Both the position numbers and the translations under genes were made by a program. Shown here in pieces: positions 20,565 through 30,806 of a DNA stretch of 64,000 bases; the stretch's first letter is position 1; the number at the start of each line of letters is the position of its first letter. The DNA is from Melastoma dodecandrum (taxonomy: Eukaryota; Streptophyta; Magnoliopsida; Myrtales; Melastomataceae), in NCBI GenBank assembly GCA_029817715.1, contig JARUPY010000079.1:1178001-1242000 (forward strand). Reading direction: 5' to 3'. Under the pieces are notes generated by a model. The model worked only from the letters and a program-made list of their open reading frames with translations. It searched no databases and had not been told where the DNA came from.

Positions 20565-22250
20565 ATGGCACCCAAATCTGCGAAATCTTCAAAGGGGAAG
20601 GGAACCCCTAAGAAACGATTCTGTGACTGCTTCCGTCCAGCAACTCTCTATTAAGGAGAATCTCCCAGTTACTAAGGGGGAGCCTTCGCTGATGCATGCC
20701 CCTACTCCGGTGGTCACTAAGACCAAGGAGTCACCTGCTGCTGTTCCTGTTAAGGAACATGTGGCTTCGACTGTTGATGCCACAGTTCTTGGCAAATCTG
20801 AAGTTGTTGCGGAGAAAACCCTCGCTGTTGAGGAAGAAACCGCTGCACCAAAGGAGGTTACCAAGTCTACACCGGCCGCGTCCGAGTCTCCTGACAAAGC
20901 GGACACCTCCCTCACTCTGGATCTAGAACTCTCTGATGATGAGAGCAAGAAAAGTGAGGATCTTGATGCTACCCAGTCCGTGGATGAACAAGACTCTTCT
21001 GCTAAAAAGACCCCTACTGCGGATGACACTGTGGAGGTGGTTGGCTTTGTTATACAGAATCTTCCTCCTGTTCGCTCTTCTCTGGGTATTGCGTCTCGCA
21101 CCAGGATGAAGCGACCTTTCGCTGGTCTAAAGGATGGTATGCATTCTAGCTCTCCTGGTCATAAGAAAGTGAAAAGTACAGATTCTTCTGTCTTTCTTCC
21201 TGAGATTGATCAGAATGTCTCTTTGGCTGAGTTGAATCGCATTCTTGCTGATGACACATTGTCAAATCGTAGCATGGAAAAGCGAAACATTGCTGCATGC
21301 AAGCGTGTTAATTTTGACTGGTTCACTCAACATCAGTTGAACTTTGCTGAAATGTTTGAGAAGTTGACCTGGCGGTCTTTCTGTGAGTATGATGGCATAG
21401 GTTCTATCTCAAAAGTCAAGGAATTTTATGCCAACATTACCTTTCATAAGGAGGACTCACTCATTAAGTACATCAAGGTGCTAGTTGATGATAAAGTTTT
21501 TGTCTTCTCTGTGTTTGATGCTTGCCGCATTTTTGACTCGGATCCCTTCAACAATCTGAGGGTGATTAATGAGGGAAAACTGGAGGCTTATCAGACCATC
21601 AATGACGGTGAGGTTGTTACTGTCAGCGGATATTTGCAGAACACTGCGCTGAGCTTTAGCAACAGGATGTTTCATAAGGCAGTAATGTCTTGCTTAGCTC
21701 ATCATATTGACAGTATTGATACTGTCATGCCCAGAGATTGGAATTTGATGGTATTCCTGTGAATTTGGGAAGTGTGATCTTTGGCCATATGGCTTCTTGT
21801 GTTCAGGATGAGAACAGGGCACTTCCGTTTGCGCACGTCATTACTGCATTGCTATAGTTATATGAGGAGCAGATTGTTCCTGTGAATCAAATGGACACCT
21901 AGACTACACAGGTTATTGGAGCTAACTCTATGGCGAGTATGGGCTACTAATATGTTGACGGTGTCTTCATCAAGAAGCCAACCAAGCGAGAAATCGTTGC
22001 CTCTGTCCATGGCAAGGCCACTGCTGAAACTGGCAAGCAGCGCCAAGCTAAACGTGAGAGGAATGTTGCCGCATTCAAAGATGAGCCCTCTTCCTCCTCC
22101 ATGTTGCAGAAATTCCTCTGTGAGGAACTCAACTTTACTCGTCGCTCCATTCTTGAGAGGATGGATGCATTTACTGAGAGACTTGGGCGATTGAAAAAGA
22201 TGATTTAGACTCTGCTTGATAATGTTGAGGATTGAGCTATGCTCTCCGTT
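20565..22250 (+). pseudogene. Sirevirus accessory frame after pol
   Basis: Begins MAPKSAKSSKGK at 20565; a 1-base shift near 20615 moves the frame, after which 20623-21762 stays open for about 380 codons. The first third is Ser/Thr/Asp/Glu-rich and probably disordered. The later part (about 21200-21900) has the layout of the plant-specific transposon-associated domain found in this position in Sirevirus-type elements. It continues with stops to about 22250, ending in a short helical region. Function is unknown; it has been called env-like. A shorter relative with the same MAPK start exists on - at 35047. Confidence 0.65.
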
Positions 22251-22474
22251 GAGGATTGAGCTACTCTCCTCTCTATCTTTAGATGTCTCTGCTCACTAGT
22301 TTTTACGGAATAAGCTTTGCTCTTCTGCTTGCTGTTCTTGTTTTGAAACAGTTCGGGCTCGCTGGAATGCAGCAACTGATGGCTGCTTTTAGCTTTATCT
22401 TTTGAGTGTCAGCATATTTTTGTTGTACTAGAAATAAAACTATCAATTGCTTTACTCTTTTCTTTTTGATATGA

Positions 22475-22613
22475 CAAAAAGGGGGAGAAGAATAACTTCA
22501 TGGGGAGTTTTTCAACGACAACGAGTTTTCCAAATGGGGAGTTGAGAGATTATTGACCTCAAGCTCGATCCCTAAGAAAGATCATGTTTTGTCATCATCA
22601 AAAAGGGGGAGAA
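22475..22613 (+). other. Two polypurine tracts before the 3' LTR
   Basis: CAAAAAGGGGGAGAAG at 22475-22490 and AAAAAGGGGGAGAA at 22600-22613, the second directly abutting the LTR. Repeated polypurine tracts are a Sirevirus trait. Confidence 0.85.
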
Positions 22614-24637
22614 TGTTAACCTGTTTTTGATTATGAACTAAACAACGCGTTACAGAAGGTCAAAAGTAATGTTTCACGAGTTGCGTGCTTATCCCTAGTG
22701 ATGAGCTTGAGCAATGTGTTGCTGAACCACAGCTAGTAACTGTTATATGTTGCTGCGTTACAGTAAGTTGTTGCCGTGACATTACGTATACATATTGAAA
22801 ATATGGAAACAAATTTTCAATACCTACGTTTTATTTTGGGATATCTCAGATTATTCGTCTGAGTGTCCAAATTTAATTAATGTGGCTGTCTGATCTCATT
22901 TTATACATTTAGGAAACTAAATATTGAGAGATTGGGTTACCAAGTTTATACTTGGAAACAAAATATTTTGTTCTGCAGCAGTCCTACGCTGTAATAGGAT
23001 AAAATCATAAATCAGATAAGTTTGTTTATGATCTTGTCTCAATTATCGATCAGAGGAGAACATCTTTAGGATGATTTGTTTATAAGACTTAGAAACAATT
23101 AATTTGTTTAGGATAAAAAATAGTTTATTTGAGGATAGTTACCGTTGGGGACTTTCCTTCTGTGGTACATCGAACCGTTGAGCAGATCGTTGCTGAGTCC
23201 TGGCTGCCAGTTTTGGCAACAAATCTCGAAGATTGCCTGGACGTCCTCTGTGTATCTTTCTCCATTATAATTAGACTAGGGACGACATATCTCATTGCCT
23301 TTGTGCGTCTGAGTGGTCTGAGTGATCTAAGTGAGCTTTGTGCATCGACGGAGAGCGGAAGGTACTAAGTGTCTCCTGGTTCTTTCTCTTGCAAGCTACA
23401 TTTGAGAGTGTCAAGGGGCTGAGGTCAGACCCTTTGATCGTCGTGAGAGGGACTAGGTGTCCTCGGTGCGTGCAACGAGCGGCTGGCGAATCGTCTGAGG
23501 GAAGCTAAGTGAACACCTGTTCTGAATTCAGTAACCAGTTGCTAACCCATAGGCAAGAAGCCCTTCTTGTCGTGTCTCTTCGCAGGAAAGTCTCAAACCT
23601 ACGGAGTTTGAGCAATTAGACATGTACTTGCGGGTGCACGCCAGAAGTCTCATGCCTGCAGGGAAGAGCAGGAGTTGGGAACGCCGCCGGAGTAGAAATA
23701 GGTCCTCCCGAGCACAGGGGTGCTGTGCAGAAGTCTCGAACTCCTGCTGACGGACAGTAGAGCAGGTTGCGTGGAAGCCGCCGGAGTTGAAAATTCCACT
23801 CTAGGCACTGGGTGTGCAGTGCAATGAGTCATGGCTGTGGTAACCGTGCACGTCCGAACTGAGTGTAAGACGGATACCTTATCTTAGTGGTCTTTGTGGT
23901 TATCTTTGTGGTCTTGGTGGTTCTTCTCTTGGTGGTCTTTGTGGTGATCTGTGTGATCAACTTCGTGGTTGTCTCTTAAACAATTACAGGCTCATCTTAA
24001 GGAGAGACAAGATCTGTGTGGAAATCCTCTGCTGTACGACAAAGTGCTGAAGCAATCATCTACTGTGAATCAGAAACGAGCGCTCTCTGAGAAGTCTTTC
24101 TGTCACTTTAAGGATTATTATCTGAGGATTTATACTCTAACATAACGTTGTATGTGTGCTTTGATAGACAGGCTTACGTCTGAGTTACAACGTTCGGTGT
24201 GTAATACATTGAGCTACCAACTGCTGAGTATAAGTATCATTCTGCTGGAAACGAGAAGACATCCACTGTGTGAGGAGCTGACCGTTGCCATGAGTGATCG
24301 TCAATTGTACAGGATTCTAAATCTCACTTTGTGAGAAACCAAACGCCTAGTGCAAGGGCTCTTTACACCCATTATATTATATAGTAGAATCATCTCGTTG
24401 GTGGAAAGTGGACGTAGGTCGATTAAGACCGAACCACTATAAATTACTGTGTCCATTACGATCGCGCAGCACTCATAGAAAAACCTAGTCGACAAAATCG
24501 TAACGGTTACAGCGAAGCAGATTTCATTCTGAGAAATGTTCTACTGAGATACAGTACGCTTCCGCTAACACTGAGAAAGGGCGAAAAAGTTATAAACACT
24601 AATTCACCCCCTCTTAGTGTTCCTAAACGATCCAACA
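22614..24637 (+). repeat. 3' LTR of the first Sirevirus
   Basis: 2024 bp, matching 12981-14966 along its length with scattered substitutions and small indels, for example an extra 10-bp unit near 23315 and an extra segment near 23665 and 23810. The amount of divergence points to an old insertion. Confidence 0.95.
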
Positions 24638-24642
24638 AAAAT

Positions 24643-25470
24643 AATGTTTTTTCTTTCTCTAATAAATTCTTATAAAATTCATTTACTTTTTCTCAAAAAA
24701 TAAACAATTTTTACCCTTGTCCACACAAATTATCAAAAAGTTTTTTTTTTTTGAATTATACAAAATGTATTTGAAAAGACTAAGTTTAGTGTTACAGTTA
24801 TTAAATTTTAAAGAAGATTAAAAATATATTCACTGTATCTAAAAATTGTATGTTCTACTAATGTATTTATTTTTTATTTTTTTAAGAAGTAATTGTGCAG
24901 TAATTTTGATAACCTTTAAAAAACATTTTAGATTTTAATAAGTTAGGTAATTTTTCTTTTTTGTTAATGTAATTTAACAAAGTTATATACAAGGATTTCA
25001 CTGGATAAATTGGTATTACTTTGTAATACTTCTTTACATAATTTAAAACATAGGTAAGTATATTTAGTAAATGTGGTATTCTCATCCCCTCATGTCCTCA
25101 CCGAGACAAAGCAGGCTTATGCAGAAGCACGTGTTTGTCACTCACCATCCTCATCTTTTATCTGGGAATATCATTTTTAATATTACACTTTTTTAAAATG
25201 GAAGACAAGAATCTTTATTATTAGTTAACAATATTTTTTTTTATCGTAAAGCTTTGGTGAAGTAAACCCAAAGTGATTAATGATCTTTTGATCAATAATA
25301 ATATGAAAAGAGCGAACAAAATTTCACTGTCTGTCTTACAGTATGCAACTCTGTAATCAAACAAATCAGATACCAAAACAGTCGAAACTGTGAAGAAAGC
25401 CAAATGACATAACATTCAAACGTTCAATTCGACTAAAAGAAAAGAGACAGATACATGTCATTTTTCATTT
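24643..25470. other. 3' flank of the Gnk2 gene (host segment A)
   Basis: AT-rich, no gene. It matches 28815-29220 plus 30212-30660 of segment B, which defines the duplicated host unit. Confidence 0.7.
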
Positions 25471-25533
25471 GGTTTCTCGGTGACAGAGAATGTTATTAGA
25501 GAGTTCGCTGGAATGAAAACAGACATATTCATT

Positions 25534-25965
25534 TCACTTTCCGTTGAACCCATCGTTGTTGAAATGGTACTCCTCGTACCTGATCCTACAATCCCTGAGT
25601 TGGATTTGTGCCCCGATGACAGACGTGTAACAATTCTTCCAGAGGTTGTCCGTCGCGACATACAGGCACTGGGAACACTCATTCTGAGGAAGCCCTTGGG
25701 TGCAGACCCCATGACCGTAGAAGTGGACGGCATAATACACCTCGTCTGTGTAGTACTCGTAACCGTCTGCATATGGCGTGTTTGCGACTATCTTCCGTAC
25801 AAACTTCACCGGGAAATCCTTCTCGTGCCAGTCTGGAGGGAATCTGTTGCCGTTGCAAATCCTGTATAGGAAGTCAGTGTTCAATCCGCTCGCAACATCG
25901 CTAGCCATCAGGAACCAGACGGAGACGATTAAAGCAATATGGAAACCACCGATATAGGATGCCAT
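25534..25965 (-). CDS. Secreted ginkbilobin-2-like (DUF26) cysteine-rich protein
   Basis: Complete 143-codon frame. I prefer ATG at 25963-25965 over one 12 codons upstream because a signal peptide starts right there (hydrophobic IALIVSVWFLMA, likely cut near ASG-LNT). The mature part of about 117 residues matches one Gnk2/DUF26 domain: six cysteines, including the C-x8-C-x2-C signature (CTQGLPQNECSQC), then GAQIQLRDC and RYEEYHF. Ginkgo Gnk2 binds mannose through Asn11, Arg93 and Glu104; the Asn after the first Cys and the Glu of R-Y-E are kept here, but Arg93 is Gln. No kinase domain follows, so this is a secreted apoplastic protein, possibly antifungal, not a receptor kinase. A broken paralogue lies at 30807 and a fragment at 49345. 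Confidence 0.85.
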   Translation of the reverse strand: MASYIGGFHIALIVSVWFLMASDVASGLNTDFLYRICNGNRFPPDWHEKDFPVKFVRKIVANTPYADGYEYYTDEVYYAVHFYGHGVCTQGLPQNECSQCLYVATDNLWKNCYTSVIGAQIQLRDCRIRYEEYHFNNDGFNGK

Positions 25966-26007
25966 TCTGAGTTCTCGTTGTTGGTCGATGGTGTTAGACA
26001 CTCTGAT

Positions 26008-26300
26008 CCCCCCCCCCCCCGAATTTATTGTAAAGGAAATGCCCTTTGATTGAGCCTCTCGTTAAAAAATTCTTTTGTCGTATTTGTTAAAAACTAGGTC
26101 AACGTTTTCCAAGGTCAAACATCAAAGATACAGTGATTAATGCAAAGTCGTGGAAGAAATGAAATAATAAAAAAGTATTTAGAAAGTCACGAACTCTATC
26201 GATCATTTACTCACCCAAATTTTGGAATTTCTTAATTGATTTTTTACGATTTGTTTTTGAAATTATTATTTACTTGAGAATAGAATACCGAGTCTCTTCG
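26008..26300 (-). promoter_or_regulatory. Upstream region of the Gnk2-like gene
   Basis: Contains a run of 13 C at 26008-26020 (G on the coding strand) 43 bases before the start codon, and a weak TATA-like CAATAAAT at about 26026-26034 on -. The region up to 26300 is conserved in the inverted copy at 49090-49370, which suggests it was duplicated with the gene as its promoter. Confidence 0.4.
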
Positions 26301-26329
26301 GGAAGCGGCTATCATCCCACGGGCGATTC

Positions 26330-27180
26330 AGCGGCCCTTACTAAAATTTACCCTTTTTTAGTAATATAGGACTAAACAGTGCCATGTTTTAGTAAATGAC
26401 TTCGAAATGTTTGGTAACCGGCCATTACGCGTAGTAAAAGCTTGGTAACAACCTAAGAGCTTTTACTTAGCCCATGAGCCTTTTACTAAGTCACGTTATT
26501 ATTTAGTAATTTACTAACAAATTACATTTTTAGCAATTCATGCGTAGACTTGTTGGAATCTGCTTAGTAAAATGTACAAAGCTCATTAGTGTTTATTCAT
26601 GAGACAATTTACTAAGCACACTGGTCTTTTACTGAGCCACGTTATTATTTAGTAATTTACTAATAATTTACTAAAAATTTAGTAAATAGTTACTAAACTT
26701 CTCATAATGTGCTTAATAAAATGTAAAAATCGCATTATTGTTCATGTGTGAGACAATTTAGTAAACTCATTGGCCTTTTACTAAGCCACGTTACTTTTTA
26801 GTAATTTATTAACGATTTACTAAAAATTTAGTAAAATAGTACTAAACTTCACGGAATGTGCTTAGTAAAATGTACTAAGCTCGTTACTATTCAGACAATT
26901 TACTAAGCATGTGTGTCTTTTACTAGGTTTAGTAATTTACAAAAGAATTTAGTAAAATAGTACTAAACCTATTAGTAATTTGTTTGGAAAATGTAGTGAG
27001 CTTATTAGTAATTTATTAGTAAAATAGTACTAAACCTATTAGTAATTTATTAGTTGTTGTCCTTCCGAGGACACCCGAGTGGCGTAAGGTCAGTGGTGGG
27101 TATTTGAAACCTTGTCATGATCCCTAGTTTCCACTGTTTAGTAATTTATTAACAAAATGTACAAAGAATTTACATGTTAA
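26330..27180. repeat. 149-bp tandem array rich in TTTACTAAG/CTTAGTAAA
   Basis: The landmark TGCTTARTAAAATGTA starts at 26561, 26710 and 26859, exactly 149 bp apart; more worn units flank it. Each unit holds several short palindrome-like pairs of TTTACTAAG and CTTAGTAAA. The array sits about 350 bp upstream of the Gnk2 start. An inverted relative lies at 47885-49060; segment B has none. Confidence 0.85.
27055..27135 (+). mobile_element. SINE 5' fragment
   Basis: A GC-richer island in the array reading GAGTGGCGTAAGGTCAGTGG (a pol III A-box-like core) then GAAACCTTGTCATGATC. The second phrase matches the start of the SINE at 47242-47524 read on -. It stops before the B box. Confidence 0.55.
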
Positions 27181-27439
27181 ATGTTGCCCGTGGGTGGACG
27201 ATAGTCGACTCTTCATCACTTGTCCCTAGCCAAATTTAAAACAAAAATATAGCATTCGATAAAATTATATAATATTTTTCTGTTTTAGTATAGTAATTAC
27301 CCACAAACTCTTTCTAAGACGTGGATCATGGCATTGAGAATGTAAATCTTAAACTCTATCGATATATTTCAGAAAAAAATAGAATATACCAGATTGTTAT
27401 TACTATTAGGGTTTTGTAATTGATTGTCGCAATTTAGTC

Positions 27440-27720
27440 GTTTGGATTCTTGTTTAGGGCGAAAGTCAAAAATTTTTTAAATCAAGTTTGTCAACCGGGA
27501 GACTTGCCGCCAAAACCCAAAGTTGGCCATGACGACGACGACAGTAACAACAGAAACAAAAGCCGTGTCATCGGCGAGAGTGAGGGGGCCGCAACCGACA
27601 AGGCGTGTGAGTCGAGGGCATGCTTCGGATAGCCCAAAGGCCTTAGTACGACGATGAACAATGAAACAAGGTCTCAGGTCTCACATTTCGTGGTTCAAAA
27701 AGGTTTTGTTTTGTTTTTCA
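27440..27720 (+). repeat. R1 repeat copy 3
   Basis: AGGGCGAAAGTCAAAAAT at about 27458, CAACCGGGAGACTTGCC, GAGAGTGAGGGGGCCG, CGAGGGCATGCTTCGGATA and CAATGAAACAAGGTCTCAGG in order. Matches the inverted copy at 46936-47620. Confidence 0.8.
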
Positions 27721-27779
27721 TTTTTTTCTGTTTTTCATTTTTTTTCCCGGTTAACGTGAACAAAGTCAAGCAACCATTC

Positions 27780-28160
27780 TCTAGCTCTATGACACCACGA
27801 TGAAAACGAAAGCGGGTTCATCGGCAAAAATGAAAGGGCCTTGTCAGTCGAGGCATGCTTCGGATGATCCAAACGGCTCAGTACGACGAACAATGAAACA
27901 ATGTCTCGGAGTCTCTGGTTTCAACTTTTATGGTTGATGTCCGTTGATCCCAACAAAAATGTCTTCTAATGACCTATACTCTGTCTGCGAGCACACGCTG
28001 TCTTCAGTTTCTCTTCCGTTTACATAAACAAAGCCCTATAACTTTTCGTTACGACAACATTAGTAACGACTGCTTTGTCGACGACACAATCTGCCAATGG
28101 CTCGAGTATGATGACATTAACCCTATCAACTTCCTCTTAAGAATATTGTGAGAATAGCAT
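27780..28160 (+). repeat. R1 repeat copy 4
   Basis: Starts within the R1 series (AACGAAAGCGGGTTCATCGG) and keeps the 3' half best: GATCCCAACAAAAATG to CTTCCTCTTAAGAATATTG. It includes the small frame at 27969-28151. Confidence 0.75.
27969..28151 (+). CDS. Small conserved frame in R1, 60 residues, unknown
   Basis: Opens with ATG at 27969. Its second half contains RYDNISND and EYDDINPINFLLRIL before TGA. The R1 copy at about 12130-12232 encodes nearly the same C-terminal 30 residues in the same frame and with the same stop, although its upstream part has stops. Shared frame between diverged copies suggests a real protein end, perhaps the last exon of a lost gene. I do not recognise the family. 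Confidence 0.3.
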   Translation: MTYTLSASTRCLQFLFRLHKQSPITFRYDNISNDCFVDDTICQWLEYDDINPINFLLRIL

Positions 28161-28319
28161 CCGATAAAAAAGAGTTACGTCCATTTTTAGTAAATTTACA
28201 AATCCTCTTTTTAAGAAGTCGATCTTAGCCCCTATTGATAAGAAAGAGAATAAAACCTCATTGTTTTTTTTTTTTTAATTCTTGGGGTTATGTAATTGAT
28301 TGACACGATTTATTCGCGG

Positions 28320-28620
28320 GATTCTTGTTTAGGGGCGAAAGTCAAAATTTATTTTAAACAAGTTTGACATACCGCGAGAGAGTTGCCAGCAAAAGCCACA
28401 GTTGGCCATTACAACAACTAAAACGAAAGCAGGTCCCATCGGTGAGACTGAGGGGGCCGCAACCGACCCTCTATGTAAGTCCAGGGCGTGCTTCGGATAA
28501 TCCCAAACACCTTAGCATGACGAACAATGAAACGAGGTCTCAGGTCTCACTTGTCGTTGTACTCCTGAGTTTTGTGGGCACCTCTTGTCTGTATGAGGGA
28601 TACACGTAAAGACAGCATTT
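28320..28620 (+). repeat. R1 repeat copy 5
   Basis: GGGGCGAAAGTCAAAAT at about 28332, then GCGAGAGAGTTGCCAGC, GAGACTGAGGGGGCCGC, CAGGGCGTGCTTCGGATAA and AACAATGAAACGAGGTCTCAG. Followed to 28810 by an AT-rich joint equal to 12880-12980. Confidence 0.8.
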
Positions 28621-29220
28621 TTTGGACAGCAAACTCCGCCACTGTTTTTTTGTACGATCACATTAACCTTTAATATATTTTCATCCTCTTGATTCTGCTA
28701 ATTTAGAAATCTCTTTAAACATAAGATTGTCATGAGTTTTCGTCTATTGAAATGTAATAGAATTCTCTGTTTTTTTTAAAGGAGACTCTCGTCCATAAAG
28801 AATTTTTTAAAATAATTTTTTTCTTTCTCTAATAATTAGTTCTAGTAAAATTCATTACCTTTTCATTAGAAAATCAACAAACTCTTGTCCAAAAAAATTA
28901 TCAAAACCACTTTTTTGATTGAATTGAAAAGCCACTTTTAGTGTGTAGTAAACTTACGTTACAGTTAAATGTCGAGGTAAAAATATAAAGATATTATTAA
29001 ATTTTAGTGAAGATTAAAAATATATTCATAGTAAATTATATGTTCTACTCATGTATTTTTTTTTAAAAAAAAAAACGTAATTTTGTAGTAATTTTGATAA
29101 CCTTTGAAAAACATTTTAGACTTTATGAAGTTAGGTAATTCATTTTTTGTTAAAGTAATTTAACAAAGTTATATAGAAGGATTTCACTTGATAAATCGGT
29201 ATTACTTGTCGTTCTTCTTA
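28621..29220. other. Joint and 3' flank of host segment B
   Basis: No gene. 28700-28810 matches the left flank of the Sirevirus at 12880-12980; 28815-29220 matches 24643-25050. This shows both the empty Sirevirus site and the start of the second host segment. Confidence 0.7.
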
Positions 29221-30202
29221 GGCCAAATTAGCAAATATATCATGTACTATACCCCATTTTTCCGATCTATCCCGTAGTTTGAAACGTATCGTACAGTAAC
29301 CCCAACTTAAGACGTTACTTCGACGTTATCCTCCGTTAGGTCCCATCTTGATGGAGTCCGACGTGTCGCACACGTGGCTCTGACGCCGTTAAAATATAAC
29401 GGCCAAATTAGCAAATATATCCTGTTCTATACCCCATTTTTCCGATCTATCCCGTCGTTTGAAACTTATCGTACAGTAACCCCAACTTAAGACGTTACTT
29501 CGACGTTATCCTCCGACGTTAAGTCGGTTATTGTCGGCGGGCCCACGCTCTGTGTTGCTAAGGCCTGCGAGGCATTCATGGAATTGGTTGACGCCAGTGG
29601 TTACCCTGTGGCAATAATGCCTTTTGCCAAAGGCTCGTCTGTGAACAGCACCCTCAATTCATTGGGAACTACTGGGGAGCAGTTCGCACTGCTTTCTTCT
29701 CAAGAAGGAGAAGGTGATTATTGTCCATTCAGACATGGTGGTCGTGGCTAACGGCCCTACTTTCGAATGTGTCCTTATAAAGGATTTTCTCAGCTCCCTT
29801 GCTAAGAAGATCAATTTCAATGGTACTGCCCATGAAAACTATCGCCGCATATACATTCCCGATGGCGAAATTGACAGTCGGGGGTTGTTTCATTCTTTCC
29901 TTAAACGGTTTAGGGGCTCCAGCTAATTTTGGACTCAGTGAATCTTTTATATTTTTGATTAATTAGCAATTCTATCTTGTACTTTTTCCATTTTTTCCGA
30001 TCTATCCTATCGTTCGGCTAACGGTGATTTTTAACGCCGTCATAGCCACATGTGCGACACGTCGGACTCCGTCAAGATGGGACCTAACGGAGGATAACGT
30101 CGAAGTAACGTCTTAAGTTGGGGTTACTGTACGATACGTTTCAAACGACGTGATAGATCGGAAAAATGGGGTATAATACATGATATATTTGCTAATTATG
30201 AC
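29221..30202. mobile_element. Mutator-like element carrying gene fragments (Pack-MULE)
   Basis: 982 bp flanked by the 9-bp target duplication TTCTTCTTA (29212-29220 and 30203-30211). Ends are long inverted repeats of about 170 bp (AATTAGCAAATATATCATG at left, its reverse complement at right). Segment A at about 24990-25070 shows the empty site. The left end is partly repeated at 29401-29515, and a third worn copy of the terminal sequence lies at about 29965-30025. No transposase is present; the middle is a captured pyruvate decarboxylase fragment. Confidence 0.9.
29521..29926 (+). pseudogene. Captured pyruvate decarboxylase fragment
   Basis: Three blocks in different frames match the middle domain of plant pyruvate decarboxylase: VIVGGPTLCVAKACEAFMEL at about 29527, QHPQFIGNYWGAV from 29646, and KKEKVIIVHSDMVVVANGP from 29702 to YRRIYIPDGE near 29870. 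Between the second and third, about 25 residues of the family are missing. The N-terminal thiamine-enzyme domain and the C-terminal cofactor domain are absent, so no enzyme can be made. In the complete enzyme this part joins the two catalytic domains that convert pyruvate to acetaldehyde. Confidence 0.85.
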
Positions 30203-30211
30203 TTCTTCTTA

Positions 30212-30660
30212 ACATAATTCTAAACGTAGGTATATATATTTTGTAAATGTCGTGTCCTCGTCTTCTCAAGTCCTCATCTTATCACAAATTCACAAAGCTT
30301 TGGCGAAGTAAACCCAAAGTGATCAATTATCTTTCAAACAATAATATGAAAAGAGCGAACAAAATTTCACTGTCTTTCTTCCTCCGGGGCCGTGGAATTT
30401 ATTGACGTAATCTCTTCAAGAAATCGATGCCCAAAAGTTAGGCAATGGAAATATTGGAAACGAAAATGAGATCCTCGTCAAGAGAACACCACTAGAATCC
30501 CGCATGACGATGTTTTGTAATGGCCTATGTTCGCTAAATTCGCAAGTGCATGGATCACGTCAAGTAATATAGAGTAAGTAAAGTATCATTCCCATAAATA
30601 TGCAACTAACTCTGTAATCAAACAGATGCTACATCAACACAGTCGGAACTGTGAACAATA
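30212..30660. other. 3' flank of Gnk2 segment B, continued
   Basis: Matches the segment A flank after the MULE, with an extra non-matching stretch at about 30380-30560 where no gene is seen. Confidence 0.6.
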
Positions 30661-30806
30661 CAAAATCACGCAACATTCAAACGTTTTCTTCGGCGAAAGG
30701 AAAACATAAAGATTCACGTAATTTTCTTTTTGGTTTCTCGGTGACCGAGAATGTTCTTATGGATTTCGCACTAATGGTAACAGACATATTCATTACATTT
30801 TCCATT

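Larger units (their letters stand above)
12981..24637 (+). mobile_element. Sirevirus-like Ty1/copia element, complete but inactive
   Basis: Bounded by LTRs that start TGTTAACC and end CCAACA, flanked by the 5-bp target duplication AAAAT at 12976-12980 and 24638-24642. The empty site is visible in the paralogous segment at about 28805-28825. The 11.66-kb element has LTRs of about 2 kb, gag with a zinc knuckle, protease-integrase-RT-RNase H in copia order, a long extra frame after RNase H, and two polypurine tracts AAAAAGGGGGAGAA: features of the Sirevirus lineage. Frameshifts, stops, a deleted catalytic motif and a hAT insertion make it inactive. Confidence 0.95.

Noticed and set aside
20589..21101. 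170-codon Ser/Thr-rich frame on -
   Set aside because: Shadow of the Lys/Glu-rich accessory frame of the Sirevirus on +.
25480..25869. 129-codon frame on + across the Gnk2 gene
   Set aside because: Antisense shadow of the intact Gnk2 frame; the same applies to the - frame at 25458-25772.
26330..27180. Possible CRISPR-like array
   Set aside because: Regular 149-bp repeats without unique spacers, in a plant nuclear context; it is a tandem satellite.
29714..29926. Small intact gene with its own ATG
   Set aside because: It is the third block of a captured pyruvate decarboxylase fragment; the upstream blocks are in other frames and the product would have no active site.
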